Shown: positions 1-5,491 of the stretch, piece by piece
How positions within the stretch are numbered: position 1 is the stretch's first letter
Layout of the letters: every line of letters begins with the position of its first letter
NCBI GenBank assembly: GCA_003526465.1
Contig: DPWD01000229.1
Coordinates: forward strand, 2,447 to 7,937
Origin: Hyphomonadaceae bacterium
GTDB taxonomy: Bacteria > Pseudomonadota > Alphaproteobacteria > Caulobacterales > Aquidulcibacteraceae
DNA: 5,491 bases
Direction of reading: 5' to 3'
Position numbers and translations under genes: made by a program
The notes under the pieces: model-generated
Seen by the model: only the letters and a program-made list of their open reading frames with translations
What the model was told of the DNA's origin: nothing
Databases searched by the model: none

Positions 1-1392
1 ATGGTCATGCCGGCGATGATCGGGGGCTTCGGCAATTGGTTCGTGCCGCTCATGATCGGCGCGCCCGACATGGCGTTCCCGCGCATGAACAACATTTCGT
101 TCTGGCTGCTGCCGGTGTCGTTCACGCTGGCTGTGATTTCACTGTTGGTTCCGGGCGCGGGAACCCACCCCGGTTTCGGCGGCGGCTGGACGCTTTATGC
201 GCCGCTTTCGACCAATTGGGGCGGGGGCTCGACGCCGGCGGCCTATCACGATGGCCCGGCGATGGATTTCCTGATCCTGTCGCTGCATATCGCCGGCGCG
301 TCCTCGATCCTTGGATCGATCAATTTCATCACCACGATTTTCAACATGCGCGCGCCGGGCATGACGTTGCACCGCATGCCGTTGTTCGTGTGGTCGATCC
401 TGGTGACGGTGTGGCTGTTGGTGCTGTCGCTGCCGGTGCTGGCCGGCGCGCTCACCATGCTGCTGACCGACCGCAACTTCCACACCAATTTCTTCAACCC
501 AGCCGGCGGCGGCGACCCGGTCATGTACCAGCACCTGTTCTGGTTCTTCGGCCACCCGGAAGTGTACATCCTGATCCTGCCGGGCTTTGGCATGATCAGC
601 CAGATCGTCTCGACGTTCTCGCGTAAGCCGGTGTTTGGGTATCTCGGCATGGCTTACGCGATGGTTTCGATCGGGCTGATCGGCTTCGTGGTCTGGGCCC
701 ACCACATGTACACGGTCGGCATGGGACTCGATCTTGAGGCCTATTTTATCGCCGCCACCATGGTGATCGCGGTGCCGACAGGCATCAAGATCTTCTCCTG
801 GATCGCCACCATGTGGGGCGGCTCGATCGACTTCAAAGTGCCGATGCTATGGGCGATGGGCTTCATCTTCCTGTTCACGGTGGGCGGGGTGACAGGGGTC
901 GTGCTCGCCAATTCCGGGGTCGATACAAGCTTTCACGACACCTATTATGTCGTGGCGCATTTCCACTACGTGCTTTCGCTCGGCGCGGTGTTCGCGATTT
1001 TCGGCGGTTTCTTCTACTGGATCCCGAAAATGAGCGGCTATCGCTACAACGGTTTCCTCGCAGGGCTGCAATTCTGGATCATGTTCGTCGGCGTGAACGT
1101 GGTGTTCTTCCCGCAGCACTTCCTCGGCATGCAGGGCATGCCGCGTCGGCACGTCGACTACAACGAAGGTTACGCCTACTGGAACAACATCTCCTCGATC
1201 GGCTACGTGATCACGGCGGTCGGCGTGCTCATTTTCTTGATCACGCTCGTGGAAATGTTCCTGGTCAAACGCAAGGCCGGCGCCAATCCGTGGGGCGAGG
1301 GGGCGAGCACGCTGGAATGGACGCTTTCCTCGCCGCCGCCCTTCCACCAATTCAACGAACTGCCGGTGATCAAACCGGACGCGGGGCATTGA
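1..1392 (+). CDS. ctaD: Cytochrome c oxidase subunit I, aa3-type, 5'-truncated by window edge
   Basis: This is the catalytic subunit of complex IV, reducing O2 to water at the heme a3/CuB centre and pumping protons across the inner membrane. The frame is open from base 1, and the first Met lies inside the family's conserved MVMP...IGGFGNW stretch after helix II, so the true start and the helix II heme a ligand His are upstream. Roughly 90–100 residues are probably missing. Visible functional residues, numbered in the fragment: D23 (D-channel entry), H185-P-E187-V-Y189 (CuB His, proton-relay Glu, Tyr cross-linked to His), H234/H235 (CuB ligands), K263 (K-channel), H312-D313 (Mg site), H320 (heme a3 ligand), H322 (heme a ligand) and R382/R383 (heme propionates). 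The C-terminus, with a short soluble tail after helix XII, is intact and ends in TGA. All expected catalytic residues in this part are present, so it should be active. A repeat-filled gap separates it from ctaB. Confidence 0.98.
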   Translation: MVMPAMIGGFGNWFVPLMIGAPDMAFPRMNNISFWLLPVSFTLAVISLLVPGAGTHPGFGGGWTLYAPLSTNWGGGSTPAAYHDGPAMDFLILSLHIAGASSILGSINFITTIFNMRAPGMTLHRMPLFVWSILVTVWLLVLSLPVLAGALTMLLTDRNFHTNFFNPAGGGDPVMYQHLFWFFGHPEVYILILPGFGMISQIVSTFSRKPVFGYLGMAYAMVSIGLIGFVVWAHHMYTVGMGLDLEAYFIAATMVIAVPTGIKIFSWIATMWGGSIDFKVPMLWAMGFIFLFTVGGVTGVVLANSGVDTSFHDTYYVVAHFHYVLSLGAVFAIFGGFFYWIPKMSGYRYNGFLAGLQFWIMFVGVNVVFFPQHFLGMQGMPRRHVDYNEGYAYWNNISSIGYVITAVGVLIFLITLVEMFLVKRKAGANPWGEGASTLEWTLSSPPPFHQFNELPVIKPDAGH

Positions 1393-1401
1393 GAAGAATT
1401 G

Positions 1402-1524
1402 CCCTCTCCCCTTGAGGGGAGAGGGTGTCGCGAAGCGACGGGTGAGGGAACGCGCTCTATCCGGAGAGACCGAAACCCCTCATCCGGCCCTTCGGGCCAC
1501 CTTCTCCCTTCAAGGGGAGAAGGG
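1402..1524. repeat. Two-armed palindromic intergenic repeat between ctaD and ctaB
   Basis: Two halves, about 1402–1449 and 1476–1524, are diverged inverted copies of one another, and each half is itself hairpin-forming. In the first half a 10-bp stem (CCCTCTCCCC / GGGGAGAGGG, loop TTGA, 1402–1425) is followed by GTCGC-GAA-GCGAC (1427–1439). In the second half GGCCC-TTC-GGGCC (1486–1498) is followed by a stem CTTCTCCC / GGGAGAAG (1501–1508 and 1515–1522). From memory, repeats of this CCTCATCCGGCCCTTCGGGCC type are scattered between genes in many alphaproteobacterial genomes; I could not check this. No T-run follows any stem, so it is not a clear rho-independent terminator. It could stabilise or attenuate the transcript between ctaD and the assembly genes. 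Confidence 0.85.
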
Positions 1525-1533
1525 ACGCTAATC

Positions 1534-1540
1534 GGAGAAG
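1534..1540 (+). promoter_or_regulatory. Ribosome binding site supporting the TTG start of ctaB
   Basis: GGAGAAG lies just after the intergenic repeat. Its GGAG core is 6 nt from the TTG at 1544. The only nearby ATG (1551) is out of frame and runs straight into TAG, so this site decides the TTG start. Confidence 0.6.
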
Positions 1541-1543
1541 TCG

Positions 1544-2455
1544 TTGGTAGATGTAGGGATCACCGAAGCTCAGCGCCCCGCAACGGCGGCGGACTATCTC
1601 GCGCTCTTGAAGCCGCGCGTCATGAGCCTGGTCGTGTTCACGGGGCTGGTCGGTTACGTCGCCGCGCCGGGGCCGGGTGATCTTGTGCTCGGCTTTGCCG
1701 CTATCCTCGCCATCGCGGTGGCCGCCGGCGCGTCGGGCGCGCTCAATATGTGGTTCGACGCCGACATCGACGCGATCATGACCCGCACGCGCTTGCGCCC
1801 AATCCCCTCGGGCCGGGTTGCGCGCGAAGAAGCGTTGATGCTGGGGCTCACGCTCTCGGCGCTTTCGGTAGTGACAATGCAGCTGGCGGCGGGGCCGCTT
1901 GCCGCGGGGCTGCTGGCTTTCACGATTTTCTTCTATGCCGTTGTGTACACGATGTGGCTGAAGCGCTCGACGCCGCAGAATATTGTCATCGGCGGGCTTG
2001 CCGGCGCGCTGCCGCCGGCGATCGCGTGGGCGGCCAAGACCGGCGCGGTTTCGCTCGACGCCTGGCTGCTGGTGGCGATCATTTTCGTGTGGACGCCGCC
2101 GCATTTCTGGGCCCTGTCGCTGCTGCAGAAGGACGATTACGCCGCGGCCTCCGTGCCGATGCTGCCGGTGACGCACGGCGCCAAGGCAACGCGCACGCAT
2201 ATCTTCGCGTACTCGCTCTTGCTGGCGCCGCTCGGATTGGCGCCGGCGTTCACGGGGCTCAGCGGGATTGTTTACACAATCGTCGCCGCGCTGGGCGGGG
2301 CGTTCTTCCTGTTTCTGGCTTGGCGCGTGCTCAGTTCGCGCGCCGGCGAGGGGCAAGCGAGCGAGGACAAGCACGCGCGCGCGCTGTTCGGTTTCTCGAT
2401 CCTCTATCTCTTTGTGTTGTTCGCGGCGCTGCTCCTCGAGCGGGGGCTCGCATGA
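1544..2455 (+). CDS. ctaB: Heme O synthase (protoheme IX farnesyltransferase)
   Basis: This UbiA-family integral membrane prenyltransferase adds a farnesyl group from farnesyl diphosphate to heme b, giving heme O, the precursor of heme A for CtaD. At 303 residues it has the usual length. The first aspartate-rich prenyl-diphosphate motif is N68-xxx-D72-x-D-x-D76, followed by the family's M-x-RT-x-x-RP stretch (residues 79–86). The second is the K-D-D-Y region at 196–199, followed by PMLPVTHG. The N-terminal [17 protein letters not shown] segment is typical, and about nine hydrophobic helices are apparent. The TTG start is chosen because GGAGAAG sits just upstream and no in-frame ATG or GTG fits the conserved N-terminus. 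Its stop overlaps the next gene's ATG (ATGA, 2452–2455), suggesting translational coupling. Whether heme O goes on to heme A depends on ctaA, which is not in the window. Confidence 0.97.
   Translation: MVDVGITEAQRPATAADYLALLKPRVMSLVVFTGLVGYVAAPGPGDLVLGFAAILAIAVAAGASGALNMWFDADIDAIMTRTRLRPIPSGRVAREEALMLGLTLSALSVVTMQLAAGPLAAGLLAFTIFFYAVVYTMWLKRSTPQNIVIGGLAGALPPAIAWAAKTGAVSLDAWLLVAIIFVWTPPHFWALSLLQKDDYAAASVPMLPVTHGAKATRTHIFAYSLLLAPLGLAPAFTGLSGIVYTIVAALGGAFFLFLAWRVLSSRAGEGQASEDKHARALFGFSILYLFVLFAALLLERGLA
2442..2446 (+). promoter_or_regulatory. Ribosome binding site for the CtaD-like small gene
   Basis: GGGGG inside the end of ctaB lies 5 nt before the ATG at 2452. It fixes that ATG as the start even though the same frame stays open far upstream inside ctaB. 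Confidence 0.5.
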
Positions 2456-2916
2456 ACGAGCGCCGAGCAGCCAATCTACCTTTGTTGTGGTCTATCGCGT
2501 GCGTTTTGGCGCTCGCGGTTTCCGCCCTGTCGAGCCTGCCGCTTCATCAAGGCGACGAAGAAACGTTACACGATACATATTATGTCGTCGCCCACTGGCA
2601 CTTTGTTTTGCCCATCGTTGCGGGTTTCGCCTTTTTTTCTGTTTTTTACTTAATCGTTCCGCGACTGCTGAAACGACAAGCCAACGAACGGTTCGCTCTT
2701 GCCCATTTCAGTTTGGTGTCTTTGGGCGTCGCGTTGATCTTTGCCCCCATGGCGTATCTTGCCGTTGTGGGGCCACCGCAGCGTTATGTTGACTACGTGG
2801 AGTCGTTCGCATTCTTGAATACGGTCTCGACAGTCGGCTACTCCGTAGCAGGTATTGGGGTCCTGCTATTCTTGGCTGTAATTTATCGGCTCATGTGGGT
2901 GAGGCCCGGCGCATGA
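2452..2916 (+). CDS. Stand-alone CtaD C-terminal-domain-like membrane protein (mini-CtaD), function unknown
   Basis: A 154-residue protein with four predicted membrane helices (about 9–28, 44–69, 83–106, 124–149). It matches helices IX–XII of the CtaD encoded upstream: mini residue n aligns with CtaD fragment residue n+272 without gaps. Over mini 40–141 I count 43 identities in 102 positions. Kept: H40-D41 (Mg-site pair), H48 and H50 (ligands of hemes a3 and a in CtaD), R111 (one of the two propionate arginines) and the VDY at 113–115. Changed: the other Arg is Q110, and the PQH His of helix XI is Ala101. Absent because the N-terminal two-thirds is missing: the helix II His, CuB ligands, cross-linked Tyr and K-channel Lys. 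It cannot be an oxidase alone. Four-base ATGA overlaps with ctaB and the next gene, and an unbroken frame, argue for a maintained gene. Its G+C is clearly lower than that of its neighbours. A role in assembly or heme handling is inference from position; a diverging duplicate is the alternative. Confidence 0.85.
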   Translation: MNERRAANLPLLWSIACVLALAVSALSSLPLHQGDEETLHDTYYVVAHWHFVLPIVAGFAFFSVFYLIVPRLLKRQANERFALAHFSLVSLGVALIFAPMAYLAVVGPPQRYVDYVESFAFLNTVSTVGYSVAGIGVLLFLAVIYRLMWVRPGA

Positions 2917-3053
2917 ACGAGACCGTGATCCTGACGCCCGAGGAACGCGCCGCGCGCAAGCGGCGCAATCTCTGGATCGGGCTCAGCGTCGGCGGCTTCA
3001 TGTTGCTGGTGTTCTTCATCACCATGGCCAAGTTCAAGGCGGGGGTTCCGTGA
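2913..3053 (+). CDS. Small single-pass membrane protein, CoxF-like oxidase assembly protein
   Basis: A 46-residue protein with an acidic start, a strongly basic stretch (R12, R15-K-R-R18) and one membrane helix at about 20–39, ending in a short K-x-K tail. The positive charges before the helix suggest an N-in, C-out orientation. Small proteins of this shape commonly sit just before ctaG in alphaproteobacterial oxidase operons and are annotated CoxF or as a cytochrome c oxidase assembly protein; I assign it by size, topology and position rather than by a diagnostic motif. Its ATG overlaps the previous stop (ATGA, 2913–2916), and its stop overlaps the ctaG GTG (GTGA, 3050–3053). GAGG at 2901–2904 is a plausible ribosome site. 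Base composition returns to about 70% G+C here. The biochemical role is not known from the sequence. Confidence 0.8.
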   Translation: MNETVILTPEERAARKRRNLWIGLSVGGFMLLVFFITMAKFKAGVP

Positions 3054-3595
3054 AGAAGAACGCGCTCACCGCTTTGGCTGTCGCCGGCGCGGTCGCGGCC
3101 ATGACCGGCCTGGCCTTCGCGGCGGTTCCGCTCTACGACGCTTTCTGCCGCGCAACCGGTTTCGGCGGCGTCACCCGCACCGCCGACGCAGCACCCCAGC
3201 GTGTGCTCGAACAGCGCATAGAAGTGCGCTTCGACGCCAATATCGCCTTGGACTTGCCGGTCGATTTCGCGCCCAAACAAAGCACGCAGAGCCTGCGCAT
3301 CGGTGAGACCGGCCTTGCCTTCTACCGCATCCGCAATCTGAGCAACGAAGCGATCGTCGCGCGCGCCACCTACAACGTTACCCCTCACACCGCCGGCGCC
3401 TATTTCTTCAAGACCGAGTGCTTCTGCTTCAATGACCGCGTGCTGGCGCCGGGGGAGGAGGCGGACCTGCCGTTGGTCTATTTCATCAGCCCCGATCTCG
3501 CGACCGACCCCGATACGCGGGGCTTGAGCGAACTCACGCTGTCCTACACTTATTTCCGAGCGGCGGATCAATCCGCGGTCGGGCCTTCGAGTTGA
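3050..3595 (+). CDS. ctaG: Cytochrome c oxidase copper chaperone CtaG/Cox11
   Basis: This membrane-anchored chaperone delivers Cu(I) to the CuB site of CtaD on the periplasmic side. At 181 residues it is close to the usual length. It has a short cytoplasmic KK start, one membrane helix at about 5–25, the conserved juxtamembrane PLYDAFC motif with C33, and a beta-rich periplasmic domain carrying the family signature C124-F-C126-F, the copper-binding cysteines. The YNVTP segment before this motif and the LPLVYFISPDL segment after it are also typical of Cox11. The GTG start at 3050 overlaps the previous stop, and a G-rich AAGGCGGGGG tract (3036–3045) lies just upstream. The gene directly precedes ctaE, as usual in this phylum. 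All key cysteines are present, so it should be functional. Confidence 0.97.
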   Translation: MKKNALTALAVAGAVAAMTGLAFAAVPLYDAFCRATGFGGVTRTADAAPQRVLEQRIEVRFDANIALDLPVDFAPKQSTQSLRIGETGLAFYRIRNLSNEAIVARATYNVTPHTAGAYFFKTECFCFNDRVLAPGEEADLPLVYFISPDLATDPDTRGLSELTLSYTYFRAADQSAVGPSS

Positions 3596-3602
3596 GAGAG
3601 GA
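3596..3602 (+). promoter_or_regulatory. Ribosome binding site for ctaE
   Basis: GAGAGGA in the 11-nt gap after ctaG lies 4 nt before ATG 3607. It favours that ATG over the in-frame TTG at 3592, which would place the ribosome site inside the coding region. Confidence 0.75.
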
Positions 3603-3606
3603 AACC

Positions 3607-4506
3607 ATGGCGCACGGCGACGTCAAACACGATTACCACCTGGTCAATCCGAGCCCCTGGCCGGTTGTTGGCTCCATCGGCGCGCTGTTCCTGACGACAG
3701 GCGCGGTTGTGCTGATGCGCGGCGTGGGCGAGGGCTTCTGGCTCGCCAAGGGGCAGTGGCCGCTATTCTTGATTGGCGCGCTCATCATGGCGCTCACCTG
3801 CATTGGCTGGTGGGGCGACGTGATCAAGGAAAGCCGCGCCGGCGACCATACACCGGTGGTCGATATCGGCCTGCGCTACGGGATGATCTTGTTCATCGCT
3901 TCGGAAGTGATGTTCTTCGTCGCCTGGTTCTGGGTGTTCTTCGAACTGGCGATTTTCCACGATCTGCGCGCGGCGTGGGTGGTGCCTTCTTGGAACGAAG
4001 AAACCGTAGCGGCCTGGGCCAATTGGCCGCCGCCGCACGTGGAGACGTTCGATCCTTTCCAATTGCCGCTGATGAACACGCTTATTCTGCTGCTTTCCGG
4101 CACGACGGTGACCTGGGCTCATCACGCGCTGCAGCAAAATGACCGTAAGGGTGCGACGCTCGGCCTGCTGCTTACGGTGCTGCTCGGTGCGCTCTTCACC
4201 TACGTTCAGTTCGGAATCGAATATCCCGAGGCGGGTTTCGCCTTCGGCAATGGCGGTGAGGTGGCCACGGCCAACGTCTATGGCGCATCCTTTTTCATGG
4301 CGACCGGATTTCACGGCGCGCATGTGATCATCGGCACCATCTTTCTCGCCGTGTGCCTGCTCAGGCTGATTTCCGGCGGCTTTACTGCCACCAAGCATTT
4401 CGGGCTCGAGGCCGCGGCTTGGTATTGGCACTTCGTCGACGTGGTGTGGTTGTTCCTGTTCACGTTCGTGTACGTGACGCCGTACCTGACGATGCAGGGC
4501 AATTGA
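3607..4506 (+). CDS. ctaE: Cytochrome c oxidase subunit III
   Basis: A structural subunit of the aa3 oxidase that binds lipid, stabilises subunit I and supports proton uptake into the D-channel. It has 299 residues with about seven membrane helices. Family signatures are clear: GDHTPVVDIGLRYGMILFI, then S-E100-VMFF, whose Glu is the conserved helix III carboxylate. These are followed by LPLMNTLILLLSGTTVTWAH, the TGFH236-GAH239 pair, and the C-terminal AAAWYWHFVDVVWLFLF block. The start at 3607 gives the expected MAHGDVKHDYHLVNPSPWP N-terminus and has a good ribosome site. It lies 11 nt after ctaG, so it is almost certainly co-transcribed. A 229-nt repeat-bearing gap follows before the next gene. 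Nothing is missing or unusual in the protein itself. Confidence 0.98.
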   Translation: MAHGDVKHDYHLVNPSPWPVVGSIGALFLTTGAVVLMRGVGEGFWLAKGQWPLFLIGALIMALTCIGWWGDVIKESRAGDHTPVVDIGLRYGMILFIASEVMFFVAWFWVFFELAIFHDLRAAWVVPSWNEETVAAWANWPPPHVETFDPFQLPLMNTLILLLSGTTVTWAHHALQQNDRKGATLGLLLTVLLGALFTYVQFGIEYPEAGFAFGNGGEVATANVYGASFFMATGFHGAHVIIGTIFLAVCLLRLISGGFTATKHFGLEAAAWYWHFVDVVWLFLFTFVYVTPYLTMQGN

Positions 4507-4534
4507 TGGATCGCCTGCTGGCGCAACCCGCTCA

Positions 4535-4685
4535 CCCATTCCCGGATTGGCGCGAAGCGCCAAGTCCGGGACCCATAGACGCAAGCGGCGCCAGGTTCGC
4601 TTGCCGCAACGCCGAAGTGGACTATCCGCCAACGCCCGCGTTTATGGGCCCCGGACTTGGCGCTTCGCGCCAATCCGGGAATGGG
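4535..4685. repeat. Long inverted repeat of paired REP-like palindromes in the ctaE–DUF983 gap
   Basis: Arms 4535–4582 and 4638–4685 (48 bp each) are inverted copies with only two mismatches, around a 55-bp spacer. Each arm contains a 30-bp imperfect palindrome (4541–4570 and 4650–4679): CCCGGA/TCCGGG outside, TGGCGC/GCGCCA inside, and a GAA (or TTC) loop. The spacer holds a further small inverted pair, GCAAGCG (4581–4587) and CGCTTGC (4598–4604). Two hairpin units in opposite orientation are the layout of BIME/REP-type elements. No transposase is encoded. No T-run follows, so it is more likely an mRNA-processing or stability structure than a terminator. It fills most of the 229 bases between ctaE and DUF983. 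Confidence 0.93.
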
Positions 4686-4735
4686 AGTGGATGTTGCATC
4701 GCTTCCTGTTGGGGCCGGGAGCGTACGCACTAGCG

Positions 4736-5095
4736 ATGATCCCCGCTCCCTTTCTCGCAGCCCTGCGCATGCGTTGCCCACAATGCGGGCAGGGCGAGCT
4801 GTTTCAGAGTTATCTTAAGCTCAGCGATAGCTGCCGCGCCTGCGGCGCCGATTTTCGCGCTGCGGATTCCGGCGACGGGCCGGCGGTGTTCGTGGTCCTT
4901 GTTGTTGGCGCCATCGCCACGCCCTTGCTCTTCATCTTGCAGATTGCGGGAGCGCCAACCTGGGTGGCCATCGCGGTGACCTTGGCCGCGGCGACAGCGC
5001 TTTGCTTGGCGCTTTTGCCATTGTTCAAGGCGACGCTGTTTGCGCTCCAATGGAAGCACAAGGCGCGCGAGGCGACGCACGAGGACATCGAATGA
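4736..5095 (+). CDS. DUF983 family membrane protein with two CxxC motifs
   Basis: From ATG 4736 this is 119 residues. C14-P-Q-C17 and C33-R-A-C36 form a probable zinc ribbon, with the family's RCPxCGxGxLFxxYL pattern at 13–27. A GDGPAVFVV segment at 46–54 leads into two membrane helices (about 50–70 and 74–98), and the C-terminus is short and charged. DUF983 proteins are regularly found between ctaE and SURF1 in alphaproteobacteria, which suggests an oxidase-linked role; the molecular function is not established to my knowledge. Start choice is uncertain. ATG 4691 would give 134 residues, and the frame stays open further upstream through the inverted repeat, but that part translates to an Arg-rich, repeat-derived sequence. 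GGGAG at 4717–4721 is 14 nt from ATG 4736, a weak ribosome site. The stop overlaps the SURF1 ATG (5092–5095). Confidence 0.88.
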   Translation: MIPAPFLAALRMRCPQCGQGELFQSYLKLSDSCRACGADFRAADSGDGPAVFVVLVVGAIATPLLFILQIAGAPTWVAIAVTLAAATALCLALLPLFKATLFALQWKHKAREATHEDIE

Positions 5096-5491
5096 TTCGC
5101 TTTCGTCCGCTGCTGCTGATGAGCGTGTTCGCGATCGCCGCACTCGCGATTCTAGCGACGCTCGGGCGCTGGCAATGGGAGCGCTATGAGGTGAAGCGCG
5201 CCGCGGCCGCCGAGCCCGTGCCAGAGATCACCATCGCCAATTATCAGCCCGCGCTCGACGGGCTCCAATTCGTGTTCGGGGTGCGGCCGGATACGCGCGA
5301 GCAGGGGTGGCGCGTTTTCGCTCCGGTCAAGGACGGGGAAACCGTGATCTTCGTCGACGCCGATTTCATCGCCGGCCTCGAAGGCCCCGACCCGCGCGAA
5401 GTGCGGTTTCCGGCCTCGTTGCGCGAAGGCGCGCCGATCACAGGCGCTTCGGTGCGCCCCGAGCCTCCGGGGCCGATGGCGCTCGCGCCGC
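5092..5491 (+). CDS. SURF1 family oxidase assembly protein, 3'-truncated by window edge
   Basis: The first 133 residues of a SURF1-like (Shy1/Surf1) protein, which helps insert heme a into CtaD. An N-terminal membrane helix at about 7–24 is followed by the family's LGRWQWER motif (24–31) and a periplasmic domain with G72-W-R-V-F-A-P and ITGASVRPEPPGPM, matching the second-strand and 'G-x-x-R-P-x-x-P' regions of SURF1. Where most family members have a V-N-R-G-W-V-P type segment, this one has VIFVDADFIAG (85–95), so it is divergent. The second helix would lie beyond the window. The ATG overlaps the DUF983 stop, and GAGGA at 5081–5085 gives a ribosome site 6 nt away. Context between DUF983 and the window end supports the call. 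Confidence 0.85.
   Translation, partial: MIRFRPLLLMSVFAIAALAILATLGRWQWERYEVKRAAAAEPVPEITIANYQPALDGLQFVFGVRPDTREQGWRVFAPVKDGETVIFVDADFIAGLEGPDPREVRFPASLREGAPITGASVRPEPPGPMALAP

Noticed and set aside
1402..1425. Rho-independent terminator after ctaD
   Set aside because: The stem is strong but no T-run follows it, and the same unit recurs inverted downstream, which fits a repeat element better.
1399..1680. Small + strand open frame across the ctaD–ctaB gap
   Set aside because: It translates the palindromic repeat and then an alternative frame of ctaB. There is no ribosome site or protein-like composition.
1457..2374. Long open frame on the minus strand (305 codons) opposite ctaB
   Set aside because: Its product is Arg/Gln/His-rich with no recognisable domain. 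It mirrors the high-GC3 ctaB codons, as do the other minus-strand open frames in the window.
1750..2451. Upstream extension of the mini-CtaD frame through ctaB
   Set aside because: The frame is open but overlaps ctaB entirely and gives a low-complexity Arg/Ala product. Homology to CtaD begins only after ATG 2452, which has its own ribosome site.
2452..2916. Mini-CtaD as a pseudogene fragment of a duplicated ctaD
   Set aside because: It has its own ATG, a ribosome site, an uninterrupted frame, coupled overlaps on both sides and retention of the functional residues. A relic would be expected to show frameshifts or spacer DNA. Recent fragment status cannot be fully excluded without relatives.
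3592..3606. TTG start giving ctaE five extra residues
   Set aside because: It would place the AGAGAGGA ribosome site inside the coding sequence. ATG 3607 gives the normal family N-terminus.
4547..4735. N-terminal extension of DUF983 through the inverted repeat
   Set aside because: The added residues are encoded by the repeat, Arg-rich, and precede the conserved RCPxCG region by far more than is usual.

Overview
The window is a continuous, single-strand block of genes for building an aa3-type cytochrome c oxidase (respiratory complex IV). Everything convincing reads on the + strand. The high G+C content, the gene order ctaD–ctaB–coxF-like–ctaG–ctaE–DUF983–SURF1 and the protein sequences all point to an alphaproteobacterium. 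I cannot fix the genus from sequence alone.

Layout: 1–1392 is subunit I (ctaD), cut off at its 5' end just after the helix II region. 1393–1543 is a gap mostly filled by a two-armed palindromic repeat. 1544–2455 is heme O synthase (ctaB), apparently with a TTG start. 2452–2916 is a 154-residue four-helix membrane protein, described below. 2913–3053 is a 46-residue single-helix CoxF-like protein. 3050–3595 is the copper chaperone ctaG. 3607–4506 is subunit III (ctaE). 4507–4735 is a second gap, holding a near-perfect 48-bp-armed inverted repeat. 4736–5095 is a small DUF983 zinc-ribbon membrane protein. From 5092 to the window end is the start of a SURF1 family protein.

The genes form a logical set. 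CtaD and CtaE are structural subunits. CtaB makes the heme O precursor of heme A. CtaG delivers copper to the CuB site. SURF1 helps place heme a. The small proteins sit among the assembly genes. Four junctions overlap by 4 bp (ATGA or GTGA): ctaB/2452 gene, 2452 gene/coxF-like, coxF-like/ctaG and DUF983/SURF1. This suggests translational coupling in one transcript. No promoter or rho-independent terminator is evident.

The most unusual item is the gene at 2452–2916. It aligns without gaps, at a constant offset, to the C-terminal four-helix part of the CtaD encoded upstream. It keeps the helix X His pair that ligates hemes a3 and a, but has no CuB site, no cross-linked Tyr, no K-channel Lys and no helix II ligand. 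It is also much less G+C-rich than its neighbours (about 48% over 2581–2700, against about 70% on either side). It looks like a stand-alone 'mini-CtaD' built into the assembly block, with an unknown job.
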